The notes below the pieces were generated by a model. It had not been told where the DNA came from. It searched no databases and saw only the letters and a list, made by a program, of their open reading frames with translations. 64,000 bases of DNA from Mytilus trossulus (Eukaryota; Mollusca; Bivalvia; Mytilida; Mytilidae), in the NCBI RefSeq assembly GCF_036588685.1, contig NC_086384.1:50485973-50549972 (forward strand). Direction: 5' to 3'. This document shows, in pieces, positions 36,047 to 47,809 of this stretch. Numbering within the stretch: position 1 is the stretch's first letter; every line of letters starts with the position of its first letter. Made by a program: the position numbers and the translations under genes.

Positions 36047-37872
36047 GGATTCAGATTCAGATTCAATAGTTTATTAAAGTCTCACCACTTGAATAACATT
36101 ATGCATTCCAATATACATATAAAACATTGCGTATAACACGAAATATTGGATAACATATATAAAACATATTGTATATTAAAACTAACAGTAAAATATTATT
36201 AGCTCCTAATAATACTAAAACATATACAAGTGCCATTCTATTAAGAATTATGAGAGACCAATACTGAAGGATTAATTATATACAACGTTTTACACAATTT
36301 TAAAACTATATATATCTAAAATTTAAAATACATCATCAACTCTATACAAATAAAAAATTTGTTCTTCTACATAAAATATTAAAGCAGGTTTTAGCAACTA
36401 CCTGACATAGTTCTTCATTACTGAATAAAAATATAAATTTTTCGTCAAAAGACAAGTTATAAAATTGATCGTTATGTTTCACTGCTTCATTATACAATAT
36501 ATTTCGAAGGTCTGCATATAAAGGACATAACGTAATAACATGTTTCTCATCTTCAATTTCCTTATTACACATAAAACAACATCTTTCATTTATTGGCTTT
36601 TTCTCATATCGGCCTGTTTCTATTTTAAGTTGCGCAACGCCACATCTAAATTTTGCATAAGCACTTCTAAATTTTATAGACATTTTTTGCTTTAAATATA
36701 ACTCTGTGCAATATTGTGACTTGTATAGCTTATAAGTACGAAGCTTGTTACCGGTACTCTGTGACAAAATTTTCGTTTGCCATTCTACAATATATTTATT
36801 AAATAAAACATTTTCAATTTGTAGAACAATATTCTTATGCAGCACATTATCAATTGTAGTATACAAATCAAAGTTACAATCTTTTTCATGACTCTATTAC
36901 ACCAGTTTTTCTTATTATTTACAGCATTTTTATGTGACCATTTGAAAACTTTATAATTCATTCTGTCATTAGTCATAGAACTACATCTTGCCCAATGCCT
37001 GAAGACACATGTCCATTGTTTTACACTAAGAGGTCTCCAGCCCATGTCCCCGTTAATTGCATCATTTGGCGTATACTTGCCAACACCCATAAAAAACCTG
37101 ATAGCTCTGTTCTGGACAGCGTTGACACAAGAAAAAGAACGAGTGCCCGAAATGGATGCACCGTTGCTTATTACTGGCCAGACCAGAGTATCAAATAATT
37201 TTGTAAAGGTACTGTGCTGGAAACCACCATGTGCTTTATATTTAACAATCAATAAACTTAGAGCTCGACTTGCAGACCTTGACACAGCTTTAGCCATCTC
37301 GTTATAATCGAGATATTCTGTTAACAGTAGACCCAAATATTGGTAACAAGATACTATTTGTACTATATCATTATTTAACAAAAAACATTTAGATGTTTGT
37401 TGAACCGAAGGGTTCCTAAAATGAACAACTTTAGTTTTATCTAAGTTCACATTCATGCAATTGGTAACACAACAATTACTTAATACATCTAATAGAGTTT
37501 GTAAATTATTTTCATTTTCAGCAATAAATACAATGTCATCAGCATATAAAAGTATACCAACTTTTTCACCATCAATGTCTACACCAATGTCTAGTGCTTT
37601 TATTACATCAATTAAACTATTAATAAAAATGTTGAACATAATAGGTGATAATACACATCCTTGTTTTAAACCTGAATTAACGCTAAACCAGTCTGTCATA
37701 TTGCCATTAAGTTTAATACAACATTCTACATGTGAATATATAGCTTTCAATGTACATAAAAAATGTGTACTTATTCCTAAATCATCTAAAGGATTAACTT
37801 TGGTTTCATTTTCTGTTTTTGAACTGTTTATATAATATCTTGATCTTAATCTATAAATTGTTAAAGAGTCTA
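36047..37872 (-). mobile_element. 5'-truncated non-LTR retrotransposon (LINE), ORF2 C-terminal half
   Basis: The minus strand from about 37866 opens without a start and encodes reverse-transcriptase motifs: GLKQGCVLSPIMFNIFINSL, then LLYADDIVFIAE (catalytic Tyr-Ala-Asp-Asp), then a thumb region with VQNRAIRFFMGVGKYTPND. An A5 run at about 36885 shifts the frame. The next frame (to 36342) carries the C-terminal zinc knuckle: Cys-x2-Cys, EDEKHVITLC. Sequence to 36047 is 3' untranslated and ends in repeats of GAATCT, a tail typical of some LINE clades. The endonuclease and N-terminus are missing, because coding character ends at about 37872. It cannot mobilise itself. The clade was not assigned. 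Confidence 0.9.
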
Positions 37873-38734
37873 CTCAAATTACAATAAGCTTTCTAATTAA
37901 GTATAAGATAAACGTACACATATTAAACGTCAAGTAAACAACAATAACTAACACGACTAACTTAAACCTGGTTGCGTAAGGACATTAGCACTAAACACAC
38001 CTGTAATCTGTAATAATGATAACTCCTTCTTGCATAAATGTGAGTATTACTACTGTTTCAATAAGTGAGTCTATGAAAATGGGCAAAACAAATAATTTGA
38101 CAATGCTAACTTATTCTAATCTGATACAAAATGGTCAACTCATTGTTAGTAATGTAACGAAAGACATTGCTCGAAGCCATATGGGATATTTGAATTTAAT
38201 CGAAATTATGTTTGTCGATATATTAATGACTCCTTATGAGGATAATAGCAAAACATAATAAATTAACTAGTTTGAAAGATCAGAGAATTTATATAAAAAG
38301 GTGTTTGCTAAATCTTCTTCTTTTTTTATATAAAATTCAAATAACGATTCTTCATTGAACGTTTAATGTTTAATATTAGGTCTAATCCTGGCAAATCTAG
38401 TATACAGAATGTTTATTTATTTAACTAGCATATATATCTTAAACGGGCACTGGCTATCAAGTTAATGTTCACCGATTAGACTCAAATTCTCATATTTTGT
38501 ACTAAAACGTATAGTCAAATTATCAAAAAAGTCTCAAAGAAATAATGTCCAAGGCATGTGCTAGATAGTATGTGTGAACGTTTCTTGTGTATTTTATTCT
38601 GGACTCCGTTTAATTAACTATAGAGTTGAACTCCGAGGAGGAGTGACAGCTATCATATATAAAGCGAAATAAACATAAAATATTATATAAAAATAGAATA
38701 GCTAATATTTTTTCTAGGTGTTTTTGTAAGCGAT
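37873..38734. other. No recognised feature
   Basis: An 80-codon ORF at 38016-38258 has no recognisable domain and is probably chance. Confidence 0.35.
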
Positions 38735-40115
38735 AAATTTGTCCTTGTAAAATATGTCCGGGCGGACCTATATTCCTAGTATAAAATGTCCATGGTTACA
38801 AATTTTACTAGTAAATATAGTCTGATGTTAGTAATTTTTGTCCTCGGACTAATTTACCTAGGAATTTAAGTCCATGTCATTAATAATCCTAGGTAAAAAT
38901 GTCCATGTTAAATCTGAAACATATAATTCATTTACATAATTAAACATTTTTTTAAGAGCTGTGTATTAATATTTTTGATAAAATGTAAGTAACCAGACTA
39001 ACTTTCCTAGGAAATCATGTCCGTGGTACATGTATTAATATTAATAGGGAAAAACGTCCATGTTTTTTATGATTTAAATTAAAGGTTATTTTTAACCAAA
39101 CTAACTTTTTCAAGTACCTTTCATGTATTTTGATTTTGTTAAAGAGTTATGTAATAATATATGAAAAAAATATGTTCCCAGACAAATTTTACTAGGAAAT
39201 CATGTCCATGCTATAATTATTCCTAGATAAAAACATCCATATCTTTAATTTCAAAGGTTTATTTACATAAATGGTTTTAATATTGTTTTAGAGTTATGTA
39301 TTAATATTTTTAAGTTATGTCCCCAGACTAATTTTCCTAGGAAATCATGACTATGTCATTATTATTCCTAGATAAAGACACCCATATTAATTATTTTTAA
39401 AGGTTAATTAACATGGCTTGTGTTGTTTTAATATTGTTTTAGAATTGTGTATTGATAATATAAAAAAAATAAAAAATTCCCCAGACAAATATTTCTAGGA
39501 AATCATGTCCATGTTCTTATTATTCCTAGATAGAAACGTCCATGTTTGTTATTTTTAAGCGTTGTTTTAATATTGTTACAGAGTTATGCATTTAGATTTA
39601 AAATAAAATATTTCCTGAGACTAATTTTCCTAGGGAATTTGGTCCACTTTCTTTATGTTAATTGTAAATTATTATCAACACTTTCAATTCTTAATTAAGA
39701 TGGGGTTGTTTATTCAATAGTTTTCATCATATTATAAAAAAAGAAGATGTGGTAAAATTGTTTCTAGTAGAGATTTTTGTTTTTAAGTTGTATTTAGTCA
39801 TAGTCAATCTATTGCATTGTATTTATCAATTCATCAGGTAAAAAGTGTTCATTTTATTTTGCTTCCAGAATTTAATTTGGTAACAGACATTTTTTTCTAG
39901 GTAAATAAGTCCATGATCATAATTTTACTAGAAAAACATGTATTAGGACAAATTTTCCTAGGAAAATAAATGCCAGACTTATTTTACTAGCTATGGACTT
40001 ATTTTCCTAGGAGAATTTGTCCTAGGACTTTTATTCCTAGTAAAACTATGGCCATGGACTTGATTACCTAGGGAAAAATGTCCGGCGGACAAATTTTCCT
40101 ACTGGACCAAATTTA
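38735..40115. mobile_element. CCTAGG-module array bounded by GTCCGSCGGAC motifs (foldback-like)
   Basis: The left edge has ATATGTCCGGGCGGACC (38754-38770) and the right edge AATGTCCGGCGGACAAATTT (40076-40095). Between them the modules GGACWAATTTTCCTAGGAAA and ATGTCCATG recur in both orientations. The centre (38990-39650) is a degenerate tandem repeat with a period of 135-180 bp, with CTAGGAAATCATGTCC near 39010, 39190, 39335 and 39490. There is no ORF. It may be a foldback transposon with internally amplified ends. 40116-40587 shows nothing. Confidence 0.6.
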
Positions 40116-40587
40116 CTGTTACATTTTTACTTTCATAATAAAAACATTTGTTTATCATCATTTGTACCTAGGCTATTGAATATTCTAAATTTAAACTTAT
40201 AAATCTATCGCTAATGGTTTTGTTTTGTTTTGTATTCCGTTTTTTTATAATTTTGTTTGTTTTGCTTGTTTAAATTTGTATTGCAACGTTACAGACTGTA
40301 AATATGTAATGACAATAACGGAATGCTGACCACCGCTTGGTATCGAAAATTGATTCTTTAGCGGTCGGTTTCTTCGATATTACTATTAGCCGAATGACAG
40401 CCATGAAAAAAGTTCATTTACAAGTAGAGTATATTCCAATAAAAACAAGTAGATACAAAAAACTCATAAATACACATTTTATTACTTGATTATTCATTAA
40501 TATAATTACAGTACTGCTGTTTTTAAATAATTTGTCAATTTGTCGTATTCATTAAAATAAATTCAGAATATTCAGGAAACAATAACC

Positions 40588-40707
40588 ATGCAACACAGGG
40601 TTCATCTTTCTCCGAAAATTACTTCACAGTATCGTGGTAGTTCACAAGAAGAACGAATTTGTATTGATAAACACAATAAACAAAACAGGCGGTTAAGCAT
40701 CACACAG
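40588..40707 (+). other. Candidate upstream exon of the F-box gene (untranslated or uORF)
   Basis: An ATG-started open stretch of exactly 40 codons ends at CACAG|GTAAAA, a good donor. Joined to the acceptor at 42199 it would run to TAA at 42239 and so could not extend into the F-box. If real it is 5' leader. Speculative. Confidence 0.2.
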
Positions 40708-40849
40708 GTAAAATTTATATTTTGTCATCCGTTTACCTTTGATGGGGAGCTTAATTACGGTGAGCTAGATATGAGTTCATTTGAGTTCTAATGGCTAGTG
40801 TCGATCAGTGTCATGTTTATATAATAGAGATGAAAGATACCAAAGAGAC

Positions 40850-41065
40850 ATTCAAACTCATTAGTCGAAATTAAACTGACAAAGCAATTTCTAAACATGA
40901 AAAAAACATGTAGACAGTACACCAAATACAATATAGAAAACTTAAGTCTGGGCAATACGAATCCAATTAAAAAATAGGAGTGATAAGGACGATAAGCAGT
41001 TTCTATTCCGAATTGTAGCACCCCTCGTTTTGCTCATCATAGTGGAGATCCGGAATAACTTATTC
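40850..41065 (-). mobile_element. 3' fragment of the YIDD reverse-transcriptase element, reverse
   Basis: AAACTGACAAAGCAATTTC, AGTACACCAAATACAATATAG, GCAATACGAATCCAATTAAA and AGCACCCCTCGTTTTGCTC follow the family order. Diverged. No coding. Confidence 0.5.
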
Positions 41066-41459
41066 CGTAGTTGACACTACATGTACTTAGGAAAAAAGGG
41101 GACGGGATATAATTAGTTTTATGGGTATTTGTATTAAAGAGAAATAGGCAATCTTTGTTTTCGTTTTCATATTCTAGCTGACAAAAATCATGAATTTGCT
41201 GATTACCGAAATTTCAAATGCCTATATATGGAACTTGTAATCTTAGTTTTGAATTGTAACATCTTATTTGTTGTGTTAGAAAATAATTATAATATCCAAA
41301 ATGCAATTTAATGTTTCTGAAACTCAAAATGCTCTCAGTTTCATGGCCCATGTTTATAGAAAACTGCGTAAACTTAAAAAATTTCCAACTGCATCTGTTG
41401 TATACTACTTCCTGCATTGTCCAGTAAGTTTGGAAAATTGTACTGCTGAAATATGCAGA

Positions 41460-41590
41460 TTTGCACCCAGGTGTGGATCCAGACATTTTATGAAAAAGGG
41501 TTCCCATCCCAGCGCAACCGTATTTCCCTATTCAAATGAATTGATCGTAAAAAAGGGATTCCAACACCCGGAACCCCCATCTCCCTTTTA
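41460..41590 (+). repeat. Dispersed repeat related to 8530-8690
   Basis: GTGTGGATCCAGACATTTTA, then ATTCAAATGAATTGATCGT and CAACACCCGGAACCCCCATC. Confidence 0.45.
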
Positions 41591-41624
41591 GTTTTGGTTT
41601 GTTGCCCCGATTTTGTTTTTTGTC

Positions 41625-42010
41625 CATGGATTTATGAGTTTTGAACAGCGGTATACTACTGTTGCCTTTAATTAGATCCGCCACAAGCAGCAAACACTAT
41701 TTTCGGTGAAATTGTTAACATTCTTCTTGCAGCAAATACAGATTGAATCTTGAAAAAAGGCGACAGTAGTATACCGCTGTTCGAAATTTATAAATCGTTT
41801 GAGGAAAAAAAAATCTGGGTAACAACTAACACTGAAGGAAGCACATCAAATTAATATAAGAGGAGAACTAAGACACAACATTAAAATGTAACACACAGAA
41901 ACAAACTATACCAATAGCAATTTCCCTAACTTGGTACAGGAGATTTTAATAATAAAAAAAAATGGTGGGTTGAACCTGGTTTTATGGCATTCCAAACCTC
42001 TAGGTTTTAG
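41625..42010. repeat. Family S repeats in head-to-head arrangement
   Basis: 41625-41685 holds the inverted head (GAACAGCGGTATACTACTGT). 41765-42010 holds the forward copy from ACAGTAGTATACCGCTGTTC to a GGTTGAACCTGGTTTTATGG end. About 80 bp of unrelated sequence separates the heads. Confidence 0.65.
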
Positions 42011-42295
42011 GTAATTGAAATAAATAAATATTTTATTAATTTATATATATAAGAAGGAGACGACAAATATTTATAACAATGAATGTTCGACCTTGTATTT
42101 GGGGTTTCCCAAACCAGGTTATTTTCGAAGGTACATGGGAAATGATTTATAGGTTGCGGTTTTTTTTATGACAATCAAACATTTTTTTTCTGTTTATAGA
42201 CATCCGATTCGTCACAACTCGGCCGATTCCGTACCTTCTAATAGGAGAGTAGCAGATGCATCCGATGATTGCCGATTGAGACATCACCATCAACA

Positions 42296-43958
42296 ATGGA
42301 AATCAACAATCTTCCACCAGAAGTTATTGTAGGGATTTTCAGATATTTACCAACAGAGAACCTAATACAGTCTAAAATTGTATGCAAACTTTGGTATCAA
42401 CTGAGCAAGTCAAAAATATTGTGGAAAAGTGTTACCGCTATATCGTATATCAATATTAAGGAAACAGCGCAAAAAAAACATCGTCTTGCAAAACATGTTG
42501 ATCAATAGTCACCAGATTCGCAACTTAACAATTAGTCCACTAGGGTTAAAGGTAATTTTGCAACAAAGTCGTGAAGTTGAATTTGCTTACCTTTCCAATC
42601 TTGTCCTTGCGGCAGATCGAGTGTATGGCACATCTTTATTTAGTTTGATCAGTGAAAGATGCCCGAATCTTAAAACTTTGAAATTTAGTTGTTTCTCTTG
42701 GAAAACATGGGAAAGGACAGCTAGCTTTCTAAAGAAGCTGCCATTAGAAGAAATAGACATGGCTTTTGAAGACGATGATATAGACGTTTCTGTTTTCCCG
42801 TCCTTGTCACAATTTCCTTGCATGCAAAAGTTTAATCTGTTTACCTCTTCGGTAGATTTAGTTAAACATGTGCTCCATAATTTAAAAACAATAGTTGGTA
42901 TTAGAGCGCCAAGAACTATGGTTTGTACGGATACTTTTCAAACCATGCCAGTAATTCCAGGACTAACCCTTCTTCATCTTGATTATACTGAAATTGATGA
43001 TGAATCTCTGTTTATTATTGCAAAATGCGCCAGGAATTTGAACTTTTTTTCAGTAATTGGGTGCACTGTGACGGATAAAGGCGTTTCTCAAATTACCTCT
43101 TCTTGTAAAAAATTAGAGTATCTCAGAATGGGTTCCAGTGACGACAAAATGACATCCGTTTTGTCACTGACTGCTATTTCAAGAGAAAGTAACTCACTTA
43201 AATACATTAATGCACAAAATATCAATTTATCATCTCAACAATATTTAAGCGATATCACCGAGTCGTGTAAATCCATTCGTTACCTGGACTTAACTGGTTG
43301 TTCTAGACTAAATGACTCGGCTTTGGAGGTCATCTCAAATAACTGTCCAGGATTAGAAAAAGGAATATTTAGTGGTTGTAATCGAATAACATTAAATGGT
43401 GTCGTGTTTATCTTGACAAAATGTTTAAATCTTACACGTTTGATTTTAAGCTATTGTCTTAACCTATCCGAAGTTTTAAACATTGAAAATCTTGGAGATG
43501 AGGACTCATTAAGTAATGATCCTTCAAATATGAACCAAGAAGAAATGTCTTCCACACTGAAGATAAATAGTTTGCCATTGAATACAGAAAATACAAATCC
43601 AGCGGAAAAAACAGAAACTTTTTCTTACAAAGCTGAAAGTACCAATGGTGAAACATATAAAGAAACGTCAATTGATGTTACAATGACTGAAAAAGAGATC
43701 TCTGTTTCTCAGCTGTCAGCGATAGCAAAACAAAACAAATCAATTAGCAATTTGACGGAACGCCATTGTGAATTAAGAGAATTGGATGTTAGCTTATGTC
43801 CGAACCTGACTGCTAGGTCCATTGTTCATATCACTTTGTTTTGTCCTGACTTAAGACAGCTCAACTGTTTAAACTGTGATCAGCTTGAGACGTCTGAGGC
43901 GAAGGTGATACTCCGTCAGGTGTTGCAGAACTGTCAGTTTCTTAAGACCATCGGGTAG
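42296..43958 (+). CDS. F-box/leucine-rich-repeat protein with one frame break at an A8 run
   Basis: ATG at 42296 (A at -3, G at +4) opens MEINNLPPEVIVGIFRYL, an F-box covering about residues 3-48. Such proteins bind Skp1 and bring substrates to an SCF ubiquitin ligase. At 42471-42478 is an A8 run. As printed, the F-box frame ends at TAG 42506-42508. One base fewer would connect it to the LRR frame that runs to TAG 43956-43958, for 553 residues. The LRR part has Cys-containing repeats of the FBXL/AMN1 kind (CPNLKTLKF, SIRYLDLTGCSRLNDSALEV, LTRLILSYCLNLSEV). A polar acidic insert near 43470-43760 sits before a final repeat (LRELDVSLCPNLTARSIV). The exon has an acceptor (TTTATAG) at 42199, so a 5' exon exists. 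AATAAA is at 43989. Either a recent lesion or a homopolymer sequencing error; the long clean LRR frame favours the latter. Confidence 0.82.
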
Positions 43959-43988
43959 GTCAAGATGGCACAATATTGAGAACAAACA

Positions 43989-43994
43989 AATAAA
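43989..43994 (+). terminator. Candidate polyadenylation signal of the F-box/LRR gene
   Basis: AATAAA 31 bases after the TAG stop. Position is plausible; the hexamer is common by chance in AT-rich DNA. Confidence 0.35.
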
Positions 43995-44129
43995 GTGTAA
44001 AACATAAATATAACCAGATACCATAAACTTTGTAAATGATGTAATAAACTAGGCTACGACAGTAAAATCTTTAAATACTGCCTTAAATGTACTTATTTTT
44101 ATTTAGGTTTTGAGAAGTAAAAGCATAAC

Positions 44130-44405
44130 TTAATAAAGGCAACAGTAGTATGTTCGAAATTCATAAATCGATTGAGAAAAAAACAAATCCGGATTACAAA
44201 CTAAAACTAAGGGAAACACATGAAATATAAGAGGAGAACTAAGACACAACAGAAACACAACATTACAATGTAACACACTCTGAAACGAACTATGATATTA
44301 CAATGGCTATTTTCCTGACTTGGTACAGGACATTTTAATAAAATAAAAATAAATAAAATATGATGGGTTGAACCTGGTTTTGTGGCATGCTAAACATCCT
44401 GCTTT
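44130..44405 (+). repeat. Dispersed repeat family S, copy 3
   Basis: CAACAGTAGTATGTTCGAAA, then GGATTACAAACTAAAACTAA, AAGAGGAGAACTAAGACAC and GGTTGAACCTGGTTTTGTGG, in the same order as 41765-42010. Confidence 0.65.
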
Positions 44406-44544
44406 AATGGTTTCTAGTATGTTAAATACAACATTAAAATGAAACATTACATGATAGGACTACAATACAAATAAATGGGAGAACATATAGGACAGAGAAA
44501 CACACGAATAATAGCTAAAAAAAGTGTCAGGTTTAAAATTTAAT

Positions 44545-44765
44545 TTGGCAGACGCGCGCTTCGTCCACACAAGACTAACCAGTGACATTCTGATGAAAAA
44601 AGTTCTAAAGCCAAAAAAGTACAAAGTTGAAGAGCATATGCATTGAAAACAATTTTTTTTTCAAAAAGTTGTGACCAAAATGGCAAGGGTTTTCTGCCGG
44701 GGATAAGAACATTTTTGTAATTTATAATAATTTATACTTTTGCAAACAGTATTTTTTTGGTAAAA
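44545..44765 (-). repeat. Relative of the 357-bp-period repeat, reverse orientation
   Basis: GGCAGACGCGCGCTTCGTCC, AAGACTAACCAGTGACATTC, AAGTTGAAGAGCATATG and TGCCGGGGATAAGAAC occur in family order. Confidence 0.6.
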
Positions 44766-44954
44766 TGACTCTATAATAGATATAAATGATAAAACCGGTG
44801 CATTACTACAAACTAAAAACGGAGAGATAAATAACCTAACCCAGCATATAAAATTGTACAGCCGCGTTAGACAAATCGATATACGCACAAATTTAAATGA
44901 CGTCACATTTGATTTCTAAAAATTTCCTGAAAAATAGAATAGATAGAATTCAAG

Positions 44955-45790
44955 ATTGTGTTTCTCATACTGTTTACCTATAGCTTGGCACTGCACAAGG
45001 TCATGTGTTTCTCATATTGTTTACCTATAGTTTGGCACTGCACAAGGTCATGTATTTCTCATATTGTTTACCTATAGTTTGGCACTGCACAGGTCATATG
45101 TTTTTCATTCTCTTATTCTATAGTTTGGCACTGCACAAGGTCATGCGCTTCTCAAACTGTTTACCTATAGTTTTGCACTGCACAAGGTCAGGTTTAACAA
45201 TCTGTTTATCTACAGCACTACACAAGGTTATGTTTTTCTCATACTGTTTACCTATAGTTTGGCACTGCACAAGGTAGTGTGTTTCTCATACTGTTTATCT
45301 ATAGTTTTGCACTGGACTAGGTAATGCGTTTCTCGTCCTTTTTATCTATAGGTTTGCACTGCACAAGGTCATGTGTTACAGTTTCTCATGCTATTTACCT
45401 ATAGTTTTGCACTGTCCAAGGTCATGCGTTTTTCAATGAGATTAATAGTACCAATTTTCTTGCACCAGATGCGCATTTCGACAATACATGTCTCTTCAGT
45501 GATGCTCGTTGCCAAAATATTTGAAATCCAAAGCTTATATAAAAGATGAAGAGCTATAATCCAAAAGGTCCAAAAAGTATAGCCAAATCCGTGACAGGAA
45601 TCAGAGCTTTGCACGAAGGAGATACATTCCTTAATTTATAATAATTTCTATCATTTTGTAACAGCAAATTTTAATAACACAAAATATCCGTATTTTCATG
45701 CCAGTACCGAATCAATATGTTCATCTATAGTTTTGCATTGCACAAGGTCATGTGTTTCACAACTCTTTACCTATAGTTTGGCAATGTTAA
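44955..45790 (+). repeat. About 47-bp minisatellite, split by a dispersed repeat
   Basis: CCTATAGTTTGGCACTGCAC followed by AAGGTCATGTGTTTCTCAT recurs about nine times from 44955 to 45438 and resumes at 45723-45790. Between them (45439-45722) lies a dispersed repeat with TTGCACCAGATGCGCATTTC, a text repeated at 46370-46390. The insertion therefore postdates the array. A 90-codon open stretch across the array (45005-45277) is a product of the repeat. Confidence 0.9.
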
Positions 45791-45839
45791 TTCAAGAGAA
45801 AAAACAATGCCATTACCCAAACAAAACTATGGGTAAGTC

Positions 45840-46125
45840 AGGTGATTGAGGGAAAAGTAAAATCACAAAATTAATCCGAGATAAATTTAAAACGGATAAT
45901 CCCTAATTAAATGACAAAATCAAAACACATCAAACAAATGAATAGCAACTGTCATATTCCTGACTGGGTATAGGCATTTTCCTAAGTTGAAAATGTTGAT
46001 TAAACCTGGTTTTATAGCTACATAAACCTCTCACTTGTATGACATTCGCATATAACTCCATTATATTGACAACGATGTGTAAACAATTGAGGCAACAATC
46101 CTTTAAACGCAGTGGATGAAACAAT
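45840..46125. repeat. Dispersed mussel-type repeat
   Basis: AAATGACAAAATCAAAACAC, AACTGTCATATTCCTGACTG, then AAACCTGGTTTTATAGCTAC and ATTGACAACGATGTGTAAAC. Related copies are at 13080-13510 and 29150-29310. Confidence 0.6.
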
Positions 46126-47809
46126 ACCGGTAATTGACAACCGTACGACCACACATGAACACTATGAAACAATTCAATTGTAGAAACTATCGGCCAAGTA
46201 TTTTATTACAAAAAAAAATACGATAAACAAAAATGATAGACACGAACCAAGGACAACCACTGAACTACACGCTCCTGACTAACCTTATATATTTGTTATA
46301 ACAACGAGAAATACGTCAAATTCAGAGGATTGTAGTTACACATTAGGAGTAAATTAACGGTACCAATTTTTTTGCACCAGATGCGCATTTCGACAATATA
46401 TGTCTCTTCACATATGCGCTATCAACTGTGAAACGGATATTTCATAACGTTCAATCAACTCGTAATGGCGTCCGTAACACTTCACTTTGAAACTTAATAT
46501 ATATCCTTACTACACTTACCAAAGAAGAACTCCTGGATAATCATAGGTCAGTTCGATGTTCGAATTCCTTTCCAATTTTAATCAAAGATGGAGAACTGGA
46601 TCTACCATCACTGTGTTTGAAACCTAAACTATATATTAAGTGTCTTTAAAAATAACGGTATTTTGTTGGATCTTTCGAATCTTCCACGAAACCTCTTTGT
46701 ATCACCAATCAAAGCTGGGCTTTTGCAATAATTTGAAACTGCCTTTTCTAGAGAGACGTGAACCAGACGAGGATACAAAAAAAAATCTTCTAGAGTACAT
46801 ACAATCTTAGACTCTTTCATTTTGCAATAGTATTAAATACTTTACTTTTATAAACTTTACAACTAAAGTTTTCAATTACAAACACGTTTTGCAGGATCTC
46901 AATATTGACGACTTTAAGTCTAAACTTCCTGATTGCAATTCTGCTAGTTCCCAATTCGCATATAATCCGGCTGGCAACGTTATTACCGGTGATCTCAGCT
47001 TTGTTAATAACACTTCCCTGCGAAATGTGTTATCGAAAGTTCCGAAATATCGTTTGCCTAAATCCATCGATTGAAAATACACCTATAAAATTTTGATGAA
47101 TTCAGTCGAGGACTATGCAAGGCAATGGACTAAGCGCGAGAAGGAAGACGTAGACACTCTTTCCGCATGGATTAAGTTGGGGAGGTCGTTGATACAGATC
47201 AGAATTAAGAAACTGAATGGGTCTATCAATGCCCATCGTACGTCAATCTTAAAAGACCCAGATGTTGCAAAACACTTATCCTACGGTACCTCCATGACAA
47301 ATATGTTGTTTTCTCCGCAGATAAAGCCCCAAATAACATCGTGTTTGTGTCAAACTCATTACATTAACTGCTTGAATGATGAATTAGGTACTGACAAATC
47401 ACTTGGAGACTCAACATATACCCTCACGACACTTACCAAAGAGGAAATCCTTTTCTACACTTTTCAAAAGTATTCCACATTCCAAACAAAAACACAAATT
47501 GAGAGAGTTGGTATTGCTTTGTTTCATAAAAAAGAATGGCCAACGTAGAAACAAGTATCTTGTATCAGGGAGGGATAAATCCTACTGTATAAAGGATCAC
47601 TCTGATTCAAACAAAAAAATCTCTGAAACTGACATTATCAAGATGCTTGATTTCTTGATTGAAAACATATTTGTTACGTTCGGAGGACGTGTTTTTCAAC
47701 AAACTTGGCATTCCAATAGGAACATATTGTGCCCCTATTCCTGTCGACTTGTTTCTTTATTATTACTAGGCTGACTTCATACATGAACTTCCAAGAAGAA
47801 AGATAAACT

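Noticed and set aside
38016-38258. 80-codon open frame between the LINE and the CCTAGG array
   Set aside because: No domain, signal or splice support; length is within chance for AT-rich DNA.
45005-45277. 90-codon repetitive open frame
   Set aside because: It is the 47-bp minisatellite read in one frame; no start context or domain.
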